This document shows, one piece after another, positions 8,897-17,523 of a DNA stretch of 64,000 bases; the stretch's first letter is position 1, and every line of letters begins with the position of its first letter. A program made the position numbers and the translations under genes. Below the pieces are notes generated by a model. It did not search any database and was not told where the DNA came from. It saw only the letters and a list, made by a program, of their open reading frames with translations. Origin of the DNA: DASQGA01 sp963722715 (GTDB lineage: Bacteria; Actinomycetota; Thermoleophilia; Gaiellales; Gaiellaceae); the NCBI GenBank assembly GCA_963722715.1, contig CAVROA010000022.1:1-64000 (forward strand), given 5' to 3'.

Positions 8897-9316
8897 CTAG
8901 TCGCCTTCGGACAGGAGAGCGCCTAGAACGGCGCCGAAGATTGCGTGCACGACCACCTCGTAGGCGAACACACGGCCGTTGAGGAACAGGGGGGGCCACT
9001 CACCGCTCCTCCGGTCGGCATGGATCCTGTCGATCGCCGCCATGCCCGGCCAAAGGAGTGCACTCTCGATCTCGGCGGCCACTACGCCTTGCTTCCAACC
9101 CCGACCGCCCAACCCCGCGAAGACCGCTCCGAAGGTGGCGCCGTTCGCCAGGTGGACAGGGATTCCGAGCGGTCGCCAGAGGCGCCCTTTCGTGAGCGTC
9201 CGGCCGAGGAGCCTCACATCCGAATACCAGGGAACGCCGAGCGCCCGGCCGACCAGCGGCTCGGCCGCGGCCCAGACAGCGGCCGCGGCGATGCCGGGAA
9301 TCATCCCTCGCCGCAT
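8897..9316 (-). CDS. Conserved hypothetical membrane protein
   Basis: 139 residues with hydrophobic segments near residues 3-20, 60-72 and 118-134, the last being YEVVVHAIFGAVLGALLSEGD. It contains PLGIPVHLANGATFGAVFAGLG, a small-residue helix. I do not recognise a catalytic motif and the function is unknown. It is in the same direction as the ECF sigma factor with only about 45 bases between them, so a shared transcript is possible. It diverges from the MFS gene at 9339. Confidence 0.65.
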   Translation of the reverse strand: MRRGMIPGIAAAAVWAAAEPLVGRALGVPWYSDVRLLGRTLTKGRLWRPLGIPVHLANGATFGAVFAGLGGRGWKQGVVAAEIESALLWPGMAAIDRIHADRRSGEWPPLFLNGRVFAYEVVVHAIFGAVLGALLSEGD

Positions 9317-9326
9317 CGCACCACAT

Positions 9327-9332
9327 TATGCT
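9327..9332 (+). promoter_or_regulatory. -10 box TATGCT, leaderless
   Basis: TATGCT ends six bases before the GTG start at 9339. A TANNNT box at this distance places the transcription start at the start codon itself. No ribosome binding site is visible, which agrees with a leaderless mRNA. Confidence 0.5.
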
Positions 9333-9338
9333 CGACAG

Positions 9339-10805
9339 GTGGCCACGCTGAGCCTCGAGACACGCCGGCGCCTGACCCTCGTGGCGACGGTTCTCGGGTC
9401 ATCGCTCGCGTTCATCGACGCGAGCGTCGTCATCGTGGCGATGCCCACGATCGAACAGGATCTCGATCTCGGCCTGACCGGAGAGCAGTGGATCTTCCTC
9501 TCCTACTCCCTCGCCCTCGCCGCGCTCTATCTCGTCGGCGGCGCCCTGGGCGATCGCTTCGGACGCCGGCGGGTCTTCTTCTGGGGTGTGATCGGCTTTG
9601 CGGCCGCCTCGGTGCTTGCCGGGGCCGCGCCCAACGGGGCCACACTGATCGTCGCTCGCATCCTCCAGGGTGTCGCGGGCGCCTTCCTGACCACGAACTC
9701 CTTGGCCCTCCTGCGCGCCGTCTACGCCGAGAACGCCGGACGAGCGATCGGCCTCTGGACGTCATTCACGAGCGTGGCCGTGCTGGCCGGCCCGCCGGCG
9801 GGCGGCGCACTCGTCGAGTGGGTGTCGTGGCGCTGGATCTTCTTCCTGAACCTACCCGTTGCAGCACTGACGCTCGCGGCGGCGGTAGCAGGCCGCTGCG
9901 ACGAGCGAAGCATGCGGCGGGAGGGGCGGCTCGACCTTCCGGGCGCCGCCCTCTCCGCAATCGGGTTCGGCGCGCTCACCTACGCTCTCGTCGAGGGGGC
10001 GGACAAGGGGTTCGCCAACGTCTGGTGGGCGGGTGTGGTCGCGGTGGCAGCGCTCGCCGCCTTCGTCTGGGTGGAGCGCCGGGTCGCGGAGCCGATGCTG
10101 GACTTCAAGCTCTTCCGCCGGCGGAACTTCGCCGCGGCCAACCTGGAGACGTTTTTCGTCTACGGCGCCCTCTACGGGCAACTCGTCTACGTCCAGCTCT
10201 ATCTGCAGTTCCTGGGATTCAGTCCCTTCGAAGCCTCGCTCCTGGGGATTCCGGCCAGCGTGATCATGATCGTGCTCGCCGCGCGCTTCGGCGCGCTGGC
10301 CGACCGGCAAGGGCCGCGCCTCCTCCTGACCGTCGGGCCGGCGCTGATCGGCTGCTCTCTCCTTCTCCTCCTGCTGGTCCAGACCAAAGACGACTTCTGG
10401 TACGCCGGCGTGCCCTCGCTGCTCATCTTCGCCTTCGGGCTTTCGATGCTGGTCGCACCCATCACGTCGACGGCGCTCAAGTCTGCTCCGGAGGAGGCCG
10501 CGGGGATCGCCTCTGGCATCAACTCGACCGTCTCACGGCTCGGCAGCCTTATTACGGTGGCGGTCATCGGGGCGGTCATCTCCGTCGTCTTCGAACACCA
10601 GGTGGGAGATGCCGGCGCAGTGCCCCTGGCGCGGGGCCAGGCCGACGAGGTGCTTCGCGACGCGTCCATTGACGCGTTCCACACCGGCATCCTCCTCGCG
10701 GCCGTGCTCGCGTTCGCGGGCGCAGGCGTCGCGGGGCTCTGGATCTCGGATCAGGAGGCGCGGGACGGGCTCAGCGAACAGGCACCGGCGCCAGCCGGAA
10801 GGTAA
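9339..10805 (+). CDS. MFS drug exporter, DHA2 (14-TM) family
   Basis: 488-residue exporter, second of this subfamily in the window but clearly diverged from the first. Helix 1 holds the motif SSLAFIDASVVIVAMPTIEQ, and GGALGDRFGRRRVFFWG is MFS motif A. FLTTNSLALLRAVY and GPPAGGALVEWVSWRWIFFL correspond to helix 4-5 motifs (antiporter motif C region). The GTG at 9339 fits the family start; in-frame sequence upstream belongs to the opposite-strand gene and shows no exporter homology. The 3-prime end overlaps the convergent ATP-grasp gene by 35 bases. The exported compound is unknown. Confidence 0.92.
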   Translation: MATLSLETRRRLTLVATVLGSSLAFIDASVVIVAMPTIEQDLDLGLTGEQWIFLSYSLALAALYLVGGALGDRFGRRRVFFWGVIGFAAASVLAGAAPNGATLIVARILQGVAGAFLTTNSLALLRAVYAENAGRAIGLWTSFTSVAVLAGPPAGGALVEWVSWRWIFFLNLPVAALTLAAAVAGRCDERSMRREGRLDLPGAALSAIGFGALTYALVEGADKGFANVWWAGVVAVAALAAFVWVERRVAEPMLDFKLFRRRNFAAANLETFFVYGALYGQLVYVQLYLQFLGFSPFEASLLGIPASVIMIVLAARFGALADRQGPRLLLTVGPALIGCSLLLLLLVQTKDDFWYAGVPSLLIFAFGLSMLVAPITSTALKSAPEEAAGIASGINSTVSRLGSLITVAVIGAVISVVFEHQVGDAGAVPLARGQADEVLRDASIDAFHTGILLAAVLAFAGAGVAGLWISDQEARDGLSEQAPAPAGR

Positions 10806-11944
10806 GCGCCGCAGCACGCCGCCGGCAGCGCTCGACGGCTTCCTCCCGGGTCTCCCCGAAGCCGTGGAGAATCGCCAGACGATAGCTCTGGGCGTCGTTG
10901 ACACCCTGCTCCGAGAGGAGAAGCCCTGGGCGAACGAGGAGCTCCACATCCTCCTCCGGATCCGGGACGCCCTCGACGAACGCGTCCGAGAAGACCCGCA
11001 GGCACCAGCTGACGCCCACTCCCTCGGGAATGCCCGTTTGCCAGCGTGGATCCTCGCCGCTCGCGAGCTCGAAGAGCGCGTCGTACGTCGACCGCCCATG
11101 GAGCCCCGCAACCAGGGGCGCGAACTGGGAGGCGATGCGCCCGTTCACCTCGATGATCTGTGCCGGCCCCGACTCCGGCACGAAGAACTCCACGTTGAAG
11201 AAGCCCGTGTCGAACCCGAGGGCCGGCAGCACACGGTCGGCGATATCGGACAGCTCAGACTGGCGCTCGGGCGAGAGGATGCTGGGATACTCGAAGCGCT
11301 CGAACGAGAGCGTGCCCGGGTACTTGACCGAGTCGGTGATGCCGATGGTGACGACGCGGCCCTTGTGGACGTAGCCCTCGAGCGTCACCTCCTCTCCGGT
11401 CAGGAGCTCTTCGACGAGGAAGCCATGTGCCGACTCCCTGGGCGCACCTGCGAGCGCAGCAATCTCTGCGTACCGGTTGGTGTAGCGGTCGGCCTCGTGC
11501 AGCTGCAGGAGATCGTCCGGCTCGTCGATCCGATAGGCGTTCTGCGAGAGTCGCCCGACGACGGGCTTCACGAACACCGGCAGGGGGAACGGCACGCGCC
11601 CATCGAGAATTGCAAAACGAGGAGTGGACTCCGGCGCCGCGCGCTCCTGGATGGTCGCGGGAAATCGGCTTGTGCTGGCAGGCGATCAGCGCAGCAGAGC
11701 TCGGTCCGGCGAGCCCTCGACGCTCGGCCAGAAGGGCTGCGAGGAGCGCGGATTGGTCCTTGGTCGCGACGATGCCGTCTGCAGGCAGCTCGGCACACTC
11801 GGCGAGGAACCCCTCCGGATCGAAGGTCTCGAGCTGGTCGAGATCCGAACCCACGTACCGCACGCTGTAGCGCCGCTCGAGCTCGGCGGCTTCGATAGCC
11901 CTGATATCCCGCTCCTGCGGGCAGACGACAAGAATGTCTTTCAT
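10771..11944 (-). CDS. ATP-grasp carboxylate-amine ligase-like protein, frameshifted
   Basis: Member of the ATP-grasp superfamily, which activates a carboxylate as an acyl-phosphate and joins it to an amine or thiol. The N-terminal part (MKDILVVCPQERDIRAIEAA, start 11944) is a Rossmann-like preATP-grasp domain and runs to SAALIACQHKP. The rest is one frame over: FVKPVVGRLSQNAYRI (ATP-binding Lys), FNVEFFV and AQIIEVNGRIASQFAPLV (metal-binding Glu and Asn). The shift is near 11675 and equals one extra base; removing it reads ATIQERAAPESTPRFAILDG across the gap. Total length of about 390 residues is normal. Substrate unknown. Confidence 0.82.
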
Positions 11945-12017
11945 GAGGTCCGTCCCCCGCTCGGCGGAACGGAAAGCGTAGCGCAATGGTCCTGCGCCGC
12001 CGCTCGGGCCAAGAACG

Positions 12018-12023
12018 TAGATT
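12018..12023 (+). promoter_or_regulatory. -10 box TAGATT, leaderless
   Basis: TAGATT ends seven bases before the GTG start of the core-MetE gene, and no Shine-Dalgarno sequence is visible. It is the likely promoter of the 12.0-18.6 kb plus-strand operon. Confidence 0.5.
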
Positions 12024-12030
12024 GCGCCCC

Positions 12031-13134
12031 GTGATCGAGGCGCGCGCGGATGTAGTCGGCAGCCTCCTGCGCCCGCCCGAGCTGCTCGAGGCACGTGAGC
12101 GCATGGAGAGCGGCGAGCTGCCGGTTCCGGAGTTCAAGGCGATCGAGGATGCCGCCGTCGATCACGTGCTCGCGCTGCAAGAAGAAGCGGGGATGGACGT
12201 CGTCACGGACGGCGAGGTGCGCCGGCTCTCGTTCCAGAGTCAGCTGCCGGCGGCCGTCGATGGATTCGCCGAATGGGATCTCGACGCCTTCCTCTGGGGA
12301 AACTGGCAGAGCGACGAGCTCGGCCCGATGAGCGTCGAACGCCCGCCGATTGCGGTGGTCGAGAGGCTCCGCCGCCGACGTTCTCTGTCCGGCGAGGAGC
12401 TCGTCTACGCACGGCGGCGGACGACGAAGACGCTCAAGGTGACGCTCCCCAGCCCCAGCCTCTTCGCCAACTTCTGGGACCCGGAGCGCTCCACGTCGGC
12501 CTACGCCACGCTCGAGGAGTTCCTCGGCGACGTGGCCGAGATCCTGCGCGAGGAAGCAGACGAGCTCGCCGCGCTCGGCGCCACGTATCTCCAGCTCGAC
12601 GCGCCGCAGTACCCACTGCTCGTCGACGAGGGCTATAAGGCCTTCTACGAGAGCCGGGGCTGGCCAGCGGAGCGCTGGCTCGAGCTCGGGCTCGAGCTCG
12701 ACAACCACGTGATCGCCGACCGGCCCGGCGTCACGTTCGGATTCCATCTGTGTCGCGGCAACCAGGCAAGCCGCTGGCTCGTCTCGGGGGGATACGACTG
12801 GCTCGCGGAGCGCATCTTTCCCGCCGTGCGGGCGGAGCGGCTCCTGCTCGAGTACGACGACGAGCGCTCCGGGGGCTTCGAGCCGCTCGCCGCCGTTCCC
12901 GAGGACAAGATCGTCGTGCTCGGGCTCGTGACGACCAAGACGCCGAGGCGCGAGACGGTCGACGAACTTGCGGCGCGGATCGGGGAGGCGTCGAGGTTCG
13001 TTCCGCTCGAGCGCCTGGCTCTCTCGCCGCAATGCGGGTTCGCTACATCGGTGGTCGGAAACGCGATCTCCGAGGACGATGAGCGGGGGAAGCTCAGGAC
13101 GATCGCCGAGACAGCCAGGGTGGTGTGGGGATGA
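12031..13134 (+). CDS. Core-MetE-like zinc methyltransferase
   Basis: 367-residue protein equivalent to the C-terminal catalytic barrel of cobalamin-independent methionine synthase, without its N-terminal half. The zinc-site residues of MetE are all present in order: His239 and Cys241 in FGFHLCRGN, Glu274 in LLLEYDD and Cys335 in LSPQCGFATS. It therefore probably methylates homocysteine or a related thiol, but the methyl donor need not be folate; stand-alone core MetE proteins are known to use other donors. The GTG at 12031 is preferred over 11986 because homology starts there and a -10 box lies seven bases upstream. Its stop overlaps the lyase gene (ATGA). Confidence 0.85.
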   Translation: MIEARADVVGSLLRPPELLEARERMESGELPVPEFKAIEDAAVDHVLALQEEAGMDVVTDGEVRRLSFQSQLPAAVDGFAEWDLDAFLWGNWQSDELGPMSVERPPIAVVERLRRRRSLSGEELVYARRRTTKTLKVTLPSPSLFANFWDPERSTSAYATLEEFLGDVAEILREEADELAALGATYLQLDAPQYPLLVDEGYKAFYESRGWPAERWLELGLELDNHVIADRPGVTFGFHLCRGNQASRWLVSGGYDWLAERIFPAVRAERLLLEYDDERSGGFEPLAAVPEDKIVVLGLVTTKTPRRETVDELAARIGEASRFVPLERLALSPQCGFATSVVGNAISEDDERGKLRTIAETARVVWG

Positions 13135-14567
13135 CCGTCGTCCTCGACGGAGCGAGCCTGACCGCCGACGAGCTCGTTCGGGTTGCACGCGAACGAGAGC
13201 CGGTCGAGCTCGCCCCTGCGGCGGTGGCGGGCATGCGCTCCTCGCGCGATCTCGTCGAGCGGGTGATCGACCGCGGAGACACCGTCTACGGTCTCACCAC
13301 GGGAGTCGGCGTCCGCAAGCGCGTCCTGGTCGACCCGGAGGACCTCGACGAGTTCAACCGCAAGCTGATCCTGAATCACCTGGTCGCCTCCGGACCTTAC
13401 GCACCGGAGGAGGTGGTTCGCGGCGCCATGCTGCACCTTGCGAACGGCTTCGCCCGCGGGTCCGCCGGGGTCCGGCCCGAGCTCGCCCAGCGTGTCATCG
13501 CGCGGCTGAACGACGGTGCTGCTCCTCCGGTCCGCATGCTCGGGTCGATCGGGCAAGCCGACCTCGCTTCGATGGCCGACCTCGCGCACGGGCTCCTCGA
13601 TGGGTTCCAGCCCGCGGCGAAGGAGGGCCTCGCCCTCCTGAACAGCAACTCCTTCTCGACCGCGATCGCGACCCTCGCCGTCTCCGACACGCGCAGGCTC
13701 CTCGACACGCTCGACGTGGCGGGGGCGCTCGATCTCGAGGCCTTTGTGGCCAACCTGACCATCCTCAACCCGAGAATCGGCGAGGTGCGGCCGTACCCGG
13801 GTCTCCAGGAGACGATCGAGCGGTTGCGCGCGCTGCTCGTGGACAGCTATCTCTGGGAAGAGGGCTCGGCGCGGAACCTCCAGGATCCGCTCACCTTCCG
13901 ATGCGTGCCGCAGGTCCACGGCGCCGGGCGCGACGCGCTCCACTTCGTCGAAGGGCAGCTCGCGATCGAGCTGAACGCGTCACAGGAGAACCCGCTCATC
14001 ATCCCCGACGAGGACCGGATCGTCTCGGTCGGGAACTTCGACGTCCTGCCGCTCGCCGCGGCGGTCGACTTCCTGCGACTCACGCTCGCCTCGGTTCTCA
14101 CGGCCGCGAACGAGCGCCTCGTGAAGCTGCTCGAATATCCACTCTCCGGACTTCCAGAGGGACTCGCAACCGAACGCGGCCTTGCCGAGGACTCGCTGGC
14201 GGAGTTCGGCGTGTCGAGCCAGGCGCTCACCGCGGAGGCGCGGCTCCTGGCGCTCCCGGTGTCATTCGAGGTGGCGAGCACCTCGCACGCCGAGGGAATC
14301 GAGGACCGGATGACGATGGCCCCGCTCGGTGCGCGCCGGCTCCGCGAGATGGTCGACTTGGGCGAGCGCATCGCGACGATCGAGCTGGTGGTGGCTGCCC
14401 AGGCGGTCGACCTCCGTGAGCGCGAGCTAGGCACGGGCACGCGCCGGGCGCGGGAGATCGTCCGCGAGGGAATCGCCTTCTCCGGCCGCGGCGACCCCGT
14501 GCCGCCGGATCTCGGCGCCGTCCGCGACGCGATCCGCTCGGGCCGCTTTGCCGAGCTGACTCGGTGA
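13131..14567 (+). CDS. HAL/PAL-family lyase lacking the MIO triad (paralogue 1)
   Basis: 478-residue member of the histidine/phenylalanine ammonia-lyase fold. Family marks are YGLTTGVG (active-site Tyr53), KEGLALLN, NLQDPLTFRCVPQVHG (substrate-binding Arg) and GIEDRMTMAP. The segment that should read G-S-x-G-Ala-Ser-Gly-D reads GSIGQADLASMADLAH (138-153), so the three residues that cyclise into the MIO electrophile are absent, and the following loop is about 25 residues shorter than usual. The Tyr usually found in QDPYSLR is Leu. It cannot be a classical MIO ammonia-lyase. It is coupled by overlaps to the core-MetE and GNAT genes. Confidence 0.85.
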   Translation: MTVVLDGASLTADELVRVAREREPVELAPAAVAGMRSSRDLVERVIDRGDTVYGLTTGVGVRKRVLVDPEDLDEFNRKLILNHLVASGPYAPEEVVRGAMLHLANGFARGSAGVRPELAQRVIARLNDGAAPPVRMLGSIGQADLASMADLAHGLLDGFQPAAKEGLALLNSNSFSTAIATLAVSDTRRLLDTLDVAGALDLEAFVANLTILNPRIGEVRPYPGLQETIERLRALLVDSYLWEEGSARNLQDPLTFRCVPQVHGAGRDALHFVEGQLAIELNASQENPLIIPDEDRIVSVGNFDVLPLAAAVDFLRLTLASVLTAANERLVKLLEYPLSGLPEGLATERGLAEDSLAEFGVSSQALTAEARLLALPVSFEVASTSHAEGIEDRMTMAPLGARRLREMVDLGERIATIELVVAAQAVDLRERELGTGTRRAREIVREGIAFSGRGDPVPPDLGAVRDAIRSGRFAELTR

Positions 14568-15061
14568 GCGAGGTACCGGCGGCCGCCGAGATCCTGCGGA
14601 TGCGCCGCCCGCTGGAGGACGATCCGCCGACACCGTCGTGGCCCGACGGGATTGGCGTCCGGAGCTTTCGCCCCGAGGACGCGCCGGCCGTCCACGCCCT
14701 GCTCGAGCACGCGTACCGCGGCGGCGGCGGCTCGGTCGACCCGTTCGAGACGTGGCTCACGGCGATGATGTCGGATGCGGAGTTCGATCCGGAGCTCTGG
14801 TTCCTGGCCGAGCTCGAAGGCGGCTCGCTGGCCGGTGCCGCCCTTTGCTGGACCAGTGCGTTTCTGAAGGATCTCGTGGTTCACGAGTCGTGGCGCGGGC
14901 GCGGGCTCGGCGCCGCGCTCGTCCACCACGTTCTGGGCGAATTCCGGGATCGGGGGGCGCCGGCGGTCGAGCTGAAGGTCGCGTCCGACAACCCCGCCGG
15001 AGCGCAACGGCTCTACGAGCGGCTCGGCTTCGTGGTCGTGGAGCGACTGCCCCCCGTCTAG
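14564..15061 (+). CDS. GNAT-family N-acetyltransferase
   Basis: 165-residue acetyl-CoA-dependent transferase. The acetyl-CoA loop is ESWRGRGLGAALVHHVLGEF, and the C-terminal strand-helix ELKVASDNPAGAQRLYERLG with GFVVVER is the standard GNAT ending. The GTG start overlaps the stop of the HAL-like lyase gene (GTGA), so it belongs to the same operon and may modify a substrate, product or enzyme of that pathway. The acceptor is unknown. Confidence 0.9.
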   Translation: MSEVPAAAEILRMRRPLEDDPPTPSWPDGIGVRSFRPEDAPAVHALLEHAYRGGGGSVDPFETWLTAMMSDAEFDPELWFLAELEGGSLAGAALCWTSAFLKDLVVHESWRGRGLGAALVHHVLGEFRDRGAPAVELKVASDNPAGAQRLYERLGFVVVERLPPV

Positions 15062-15093
15062 AGCTCGCGGCTCGGGCCTCTGCCCCGGGGCGT

Positions 15094-15099
15094 TATCGT
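15094..15099 (+). promoter_or_regulatory. -10 box TATCGT, leaderless
   Basis: TATCGT ends six bases before the ATG at 15106. The same hexamer sits in front of the tandem paralogue at 17524, so the promoter was probably duplicated with the gene or kept under selection. Confidence 0.55.
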
Positions 15100-15105
15100 T
15101 GTCCC

Positions 15106-16164
15106 ATGGCCGCCGATCGTCGTGCCGCTGGACCCGGTCTGCTCGAGCGACTCGAGCAGGGCCCGGTCATCTGCGCCGAGGGGTACCTCTTCGAGTTCGA
15201 GCGGCGCGGCTACCTCCAGGCAGGGGCATTCGTCCCGGAGGTCGTCCTCGAGCACCCGGAGCTGGTCGCTCAGCTCCACCGCGAGTTCGTCCACGCGGGC
15301 TCGGACGTCGTCGAGGCGTTCACGTACTACGGCCACCGCGAGAAGTTGCGGATCATCGGCAAGGAGGAGCTGCTGGAGCCCCTGAACCGGCAGGCGTTGG
15401 CGCTCGCAAAGGAGGTCGCCGACGAGACGGGAACCCTCTTCGCCGGCGACATCTGCAACACCAACGTGTACGAGCCCGATGACGACGAGTCCATTCGCTC
15501 CGTCCGGATGATGTTCGAGGAACAGGTCGGATGGGCCGCCGAGGCAGGCGCGGACTTCGTGATCGCCGAGACGATCTCGCATGTCGGAGAAGCCCTGCTT
15601 GCGCTCGAGGCGATCAAGGCAGCCGGACTGCCGGCTGTCGTGACGATGGCCGTGCATCGCGAGCCGATCACGCGCGACGGCTGGACGATTGCCGAAGCGT
15701 GCAAGCAACTCGAGGACGCGGGCGCGGACGTCGTGGGCGTGAACTGCATTCGGGGCCCGATGACCACGCTGTCCCTGCTCGGGCCGATCCGGGACGCCGT
15801 CAGCGTGCACGTCGCAGCGCTACCCGTGCCCTACCGGACGCACGATGAGGAGCCCACGTTCCAGGCCCTCCGGGATCCCGGCGCTCATGACATTCCCGAC
15901 GGCCGGCCGTTCCCCACGGCCCTCGAGCCGCTCGCGTGCAACCGCTACGAGATCGCGGAGTTCGGGCGGGCGGCGTTCGAGCTCGGTGTCCGCTACCTGG
16001 GCGTCTGCTGCGGGAACGCCCCGCACTACACGCGCAGTCTCGCCGAGGCACTCGGCCGCACCCCGCCCGCCAGCCGGTACAGCCCCGACATGTCGAAGCA
16101 TGCGTACTACGGAAGCGACGAGCGCCTGAAGGAGTCGAACCGGGAGTTCGCGCGCGAGCTCTGA
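15106..16164 (+). CDS. BHMT-like homocysteine S-methyltransferase (copy A)
   Basis: 352-residue TIM-barrel protein of the Pfam S-methyl_trans family. The zinc ligands are Cys214 in GVNCIRG and Cys301-Cys302 in YLGVCCGNAPHY, spaced like Cys217, Cys299 and Cys300 of betaine-homocysteine methyltransferase. VICAEGYLFEFERRGY and DVVEAFTYYGHREKL are the N-terminal donor and thiol-site motifs. It most likely moves a methyl from a betaine-like or sulfonium donor to homocysteine in the cytosol. A paralogue about 70 percent identical lies at 17524, with a flavoenzyme between them. The donor is not known. Confidence 0.9.
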   Translation: MAADRRAAGPGLLERLEQGPVICAEGYLFEFERRGYLQAGAFVPEVVLEHPELVAQLHREFVHAGSDVVEAFTYYGHREKLRIIGKEELLEPLNRQALALAKEVADETGTLFAGDICNTNVYEPDDDESIRSVRMMFEEQVGWAAEAGADFVIAETISHVGEALLALEAIKAAGLPAVVTMAVHREPITRDGWTIAEACKQLEDAGADVVGVNCIRGPMTTLSLLGPIRDAVSVHVAALPVPYRTHDEEPTFQALRDPGAHDIPDGRPFPTALEPLACNRYEIAEFGRAAFELGVRYLGVCCGNAPHYTRSLAEALGRTPPASRYSPDMSKHAYYGSDERLKESNREFAREL

Positions 16165-16216
16165 CGAGTAGGGCGCGGGCGGTGCCGTGCCCGGACAGCG
16201 GGCCGGCGGAGCGGGA

Positions 16217-16222
16217 TACGGT
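16217..16222 (+). promoter_or_regulatory. -10 box TACGGT, leaderless
   Basis: TACGGT ends six bases before the GTG start of the flavoenzyme gene at 16229. No ribosome binding site is visible. Confidence 0.4.
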
Positions 16223-16228
16223 GCGGCC

Positions 16229-17473
16229 GTGAAGGTCGTGGTGATCGGCTCGGGCGTGGTCGGCCTCTGCTGCGCATACGAGCTCTGCCGCGGCGGAGCC
16301 GAGGTCAGCGTGCTCGAGCGTGGGCGCGTGGGCCAGGGCGCCTCACGTGGGAACACGGGCTGGGTCTGCCCGAGCTTCACCTACCCACTTCCGGCGCCCG
16401 GGATCATCGGCGAGGGCCTGAGGGGAATGGTCCGAGGCGGCGGACCGCTCGTCATCCATCCGAGTCTGGACCCGACGTTCCTGCGCTGGCTCCTCGGCTT
16501 CCGACGGAGCGCGACACGGGAACGGTGGGAGCAGGGCGTGCGGGCGCTCCTCGCGCTCAACGCCCGCACGCTGGAGCTCTTCGACGTCTATGCGGATCGG
16601 GGCATCCCGTTCGAGATGCACCGTTCAGGACTTCTGCTCGTCGCGACTACCCCGGAGGGCCTCAGCTCGTACACCGACCTCTTCCGCCGCCTCCGGTCGA
16701 TCGGCTTCACGGGCGAGATCGTCGAGCTCGGTCCGGAGGAGGCGCGCACGCTCGAGCCAGAGTTGGCCGGAGGGCTTGCCGGCGGCGTGCGCGCGGTCAT
16801 CGACCGGTACGTCCGGCCCGAGAGCCTCACCGAGGGCCTCGCCGGCTACCTCGCGGATCAGGGCGTCGAAATGCGGGAGGAGATCGAGGTCCTGGACATC
16901 GCCGCCTCCAATGGCGGCATCCGCATCGCGACGAGCGCGGGACCGCTGGAGGCCGACCGTGTCGTAGTCGCAGCGGGAGCCACGTCGAGCCCCCTCTTGA
17001 CCCAGCTCGGCGTCCGCATGCCGCTCGTCGGCGCGCGGGGCTACAGCGTCACGTTGGCGGGCGGTGACACCCGCCCACGGCACGCTCTCTACCTCGCCGA
17101 GGCGAAGGTCGGCATCAGCTCCTACGACGACACGGTCCGGATCGCGGGCGTCTTCGAGCTTGGCTCCTCGAGCGACCGGGTCGACCGGCGTCGGCTGGCG
17201 GCGATGCTCTCGAGAGTCGACCCGTACTTCGACGGCTGGCGTCCAGGCTCACAGCCGGCGCTACTCGAGTGGGCAGGTCTCAGGCCGATGACAGCCGACG
17301 GGCTACCGTTGATCGGGCGCGCACCGGCTCTCGACAACGCTTACGTCGCGACCGGCCACGGCATGCTCGGCGTCACGCTCGCCCCAGCGTCCGCCGCGGC
17401 GCTCGCACCCCTCGTGCTGGAAGGGCGCAGTGCGCCGGAGCTCCTGCCCTTCGACCCCGCGCGCGCCGTCTGA
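16229..17473 (+). CDS. DadA-like FAD-dependent amino acid oxidoreductase
   Basis: 414-residue flavoprotein of the DAO family. The FAD dinucleotide fold is VVVIGSGVVGLCCAYELCRGG followed by the ribose-binding Glu in VLERGRVG. GASRGNTGWVCPS resembles the NAG-W motif of D-amino-acid dehydrogenase, and GLRPMTADGLPLIGRAP with YVATGHGMLGVTLAP is the C-terminal FAD/substrate signature. Such enzymes oxidise D-amino acids, or N-methyl amino acids with formaldehyde release. Its place between two homocysteine methyltransferases suggests work on an N-methylated amino acid. The GTG at 16229 matches the start of the Rossmann strand; the in-frame residues upstream do not. Confidence 0.88.
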   Translation: MKVVVIGSGVVGLCCAYELCRGGAEVSVLERGRVGQGASRGNTGWVCPSFTYPLPAPGIIGEGLRGMVRGGGPLVIHPSLDPTFLRWLLGFRRSATRERWEQGVRALLALNARTLELFDVYADRGIPFEMHRSGLLLVATTPEGLSSYTDLFRRLRSIGFTGEIVELGPEEARTLEPELAGGLAGGVRAVIDRYVRPESLTEGLAGYLADQGVEMREEIEVLDIAASNGGIRIATSAGPLEADRVVVAAGATSSPLLTQLGVRMPLVGARGYSVTLAGGDTRPRHALYLAEAKVGISSYDDTVRIAGVFELGSSSDRVDRRRLAAMLSRVDPYFDGWRPGSQPALLEWAGLRPMTADGLPLIGRAPALDNAYVATGHGMLGVTLAPASAAALAPLVLEGRSAPELLPFDPARAV

Positions 17474-17510
17474 GTCCAGCGGCCCCAAGCCCGGCGAAAT
17501 CGGCGACTTG

Positions 17511-17516
17511 TATCGT
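17511..17516 (+). promoter_or_regulatory. -10 box TATCGT, leaderless
   Basis: TATCGT ends seven bases before the ATG at 17524 and is identical to the box before copy A at 15106. Confidence 0.5.
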
Positions 17517-17523
17517 GATCGAA

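Noticed and set aside
11986..12030. Earlier ATG for the core-MetE gene
   Set aside because: The extra 15 residues are basic and unlike the family, and they would cover the -10 box and the likely transcription start.
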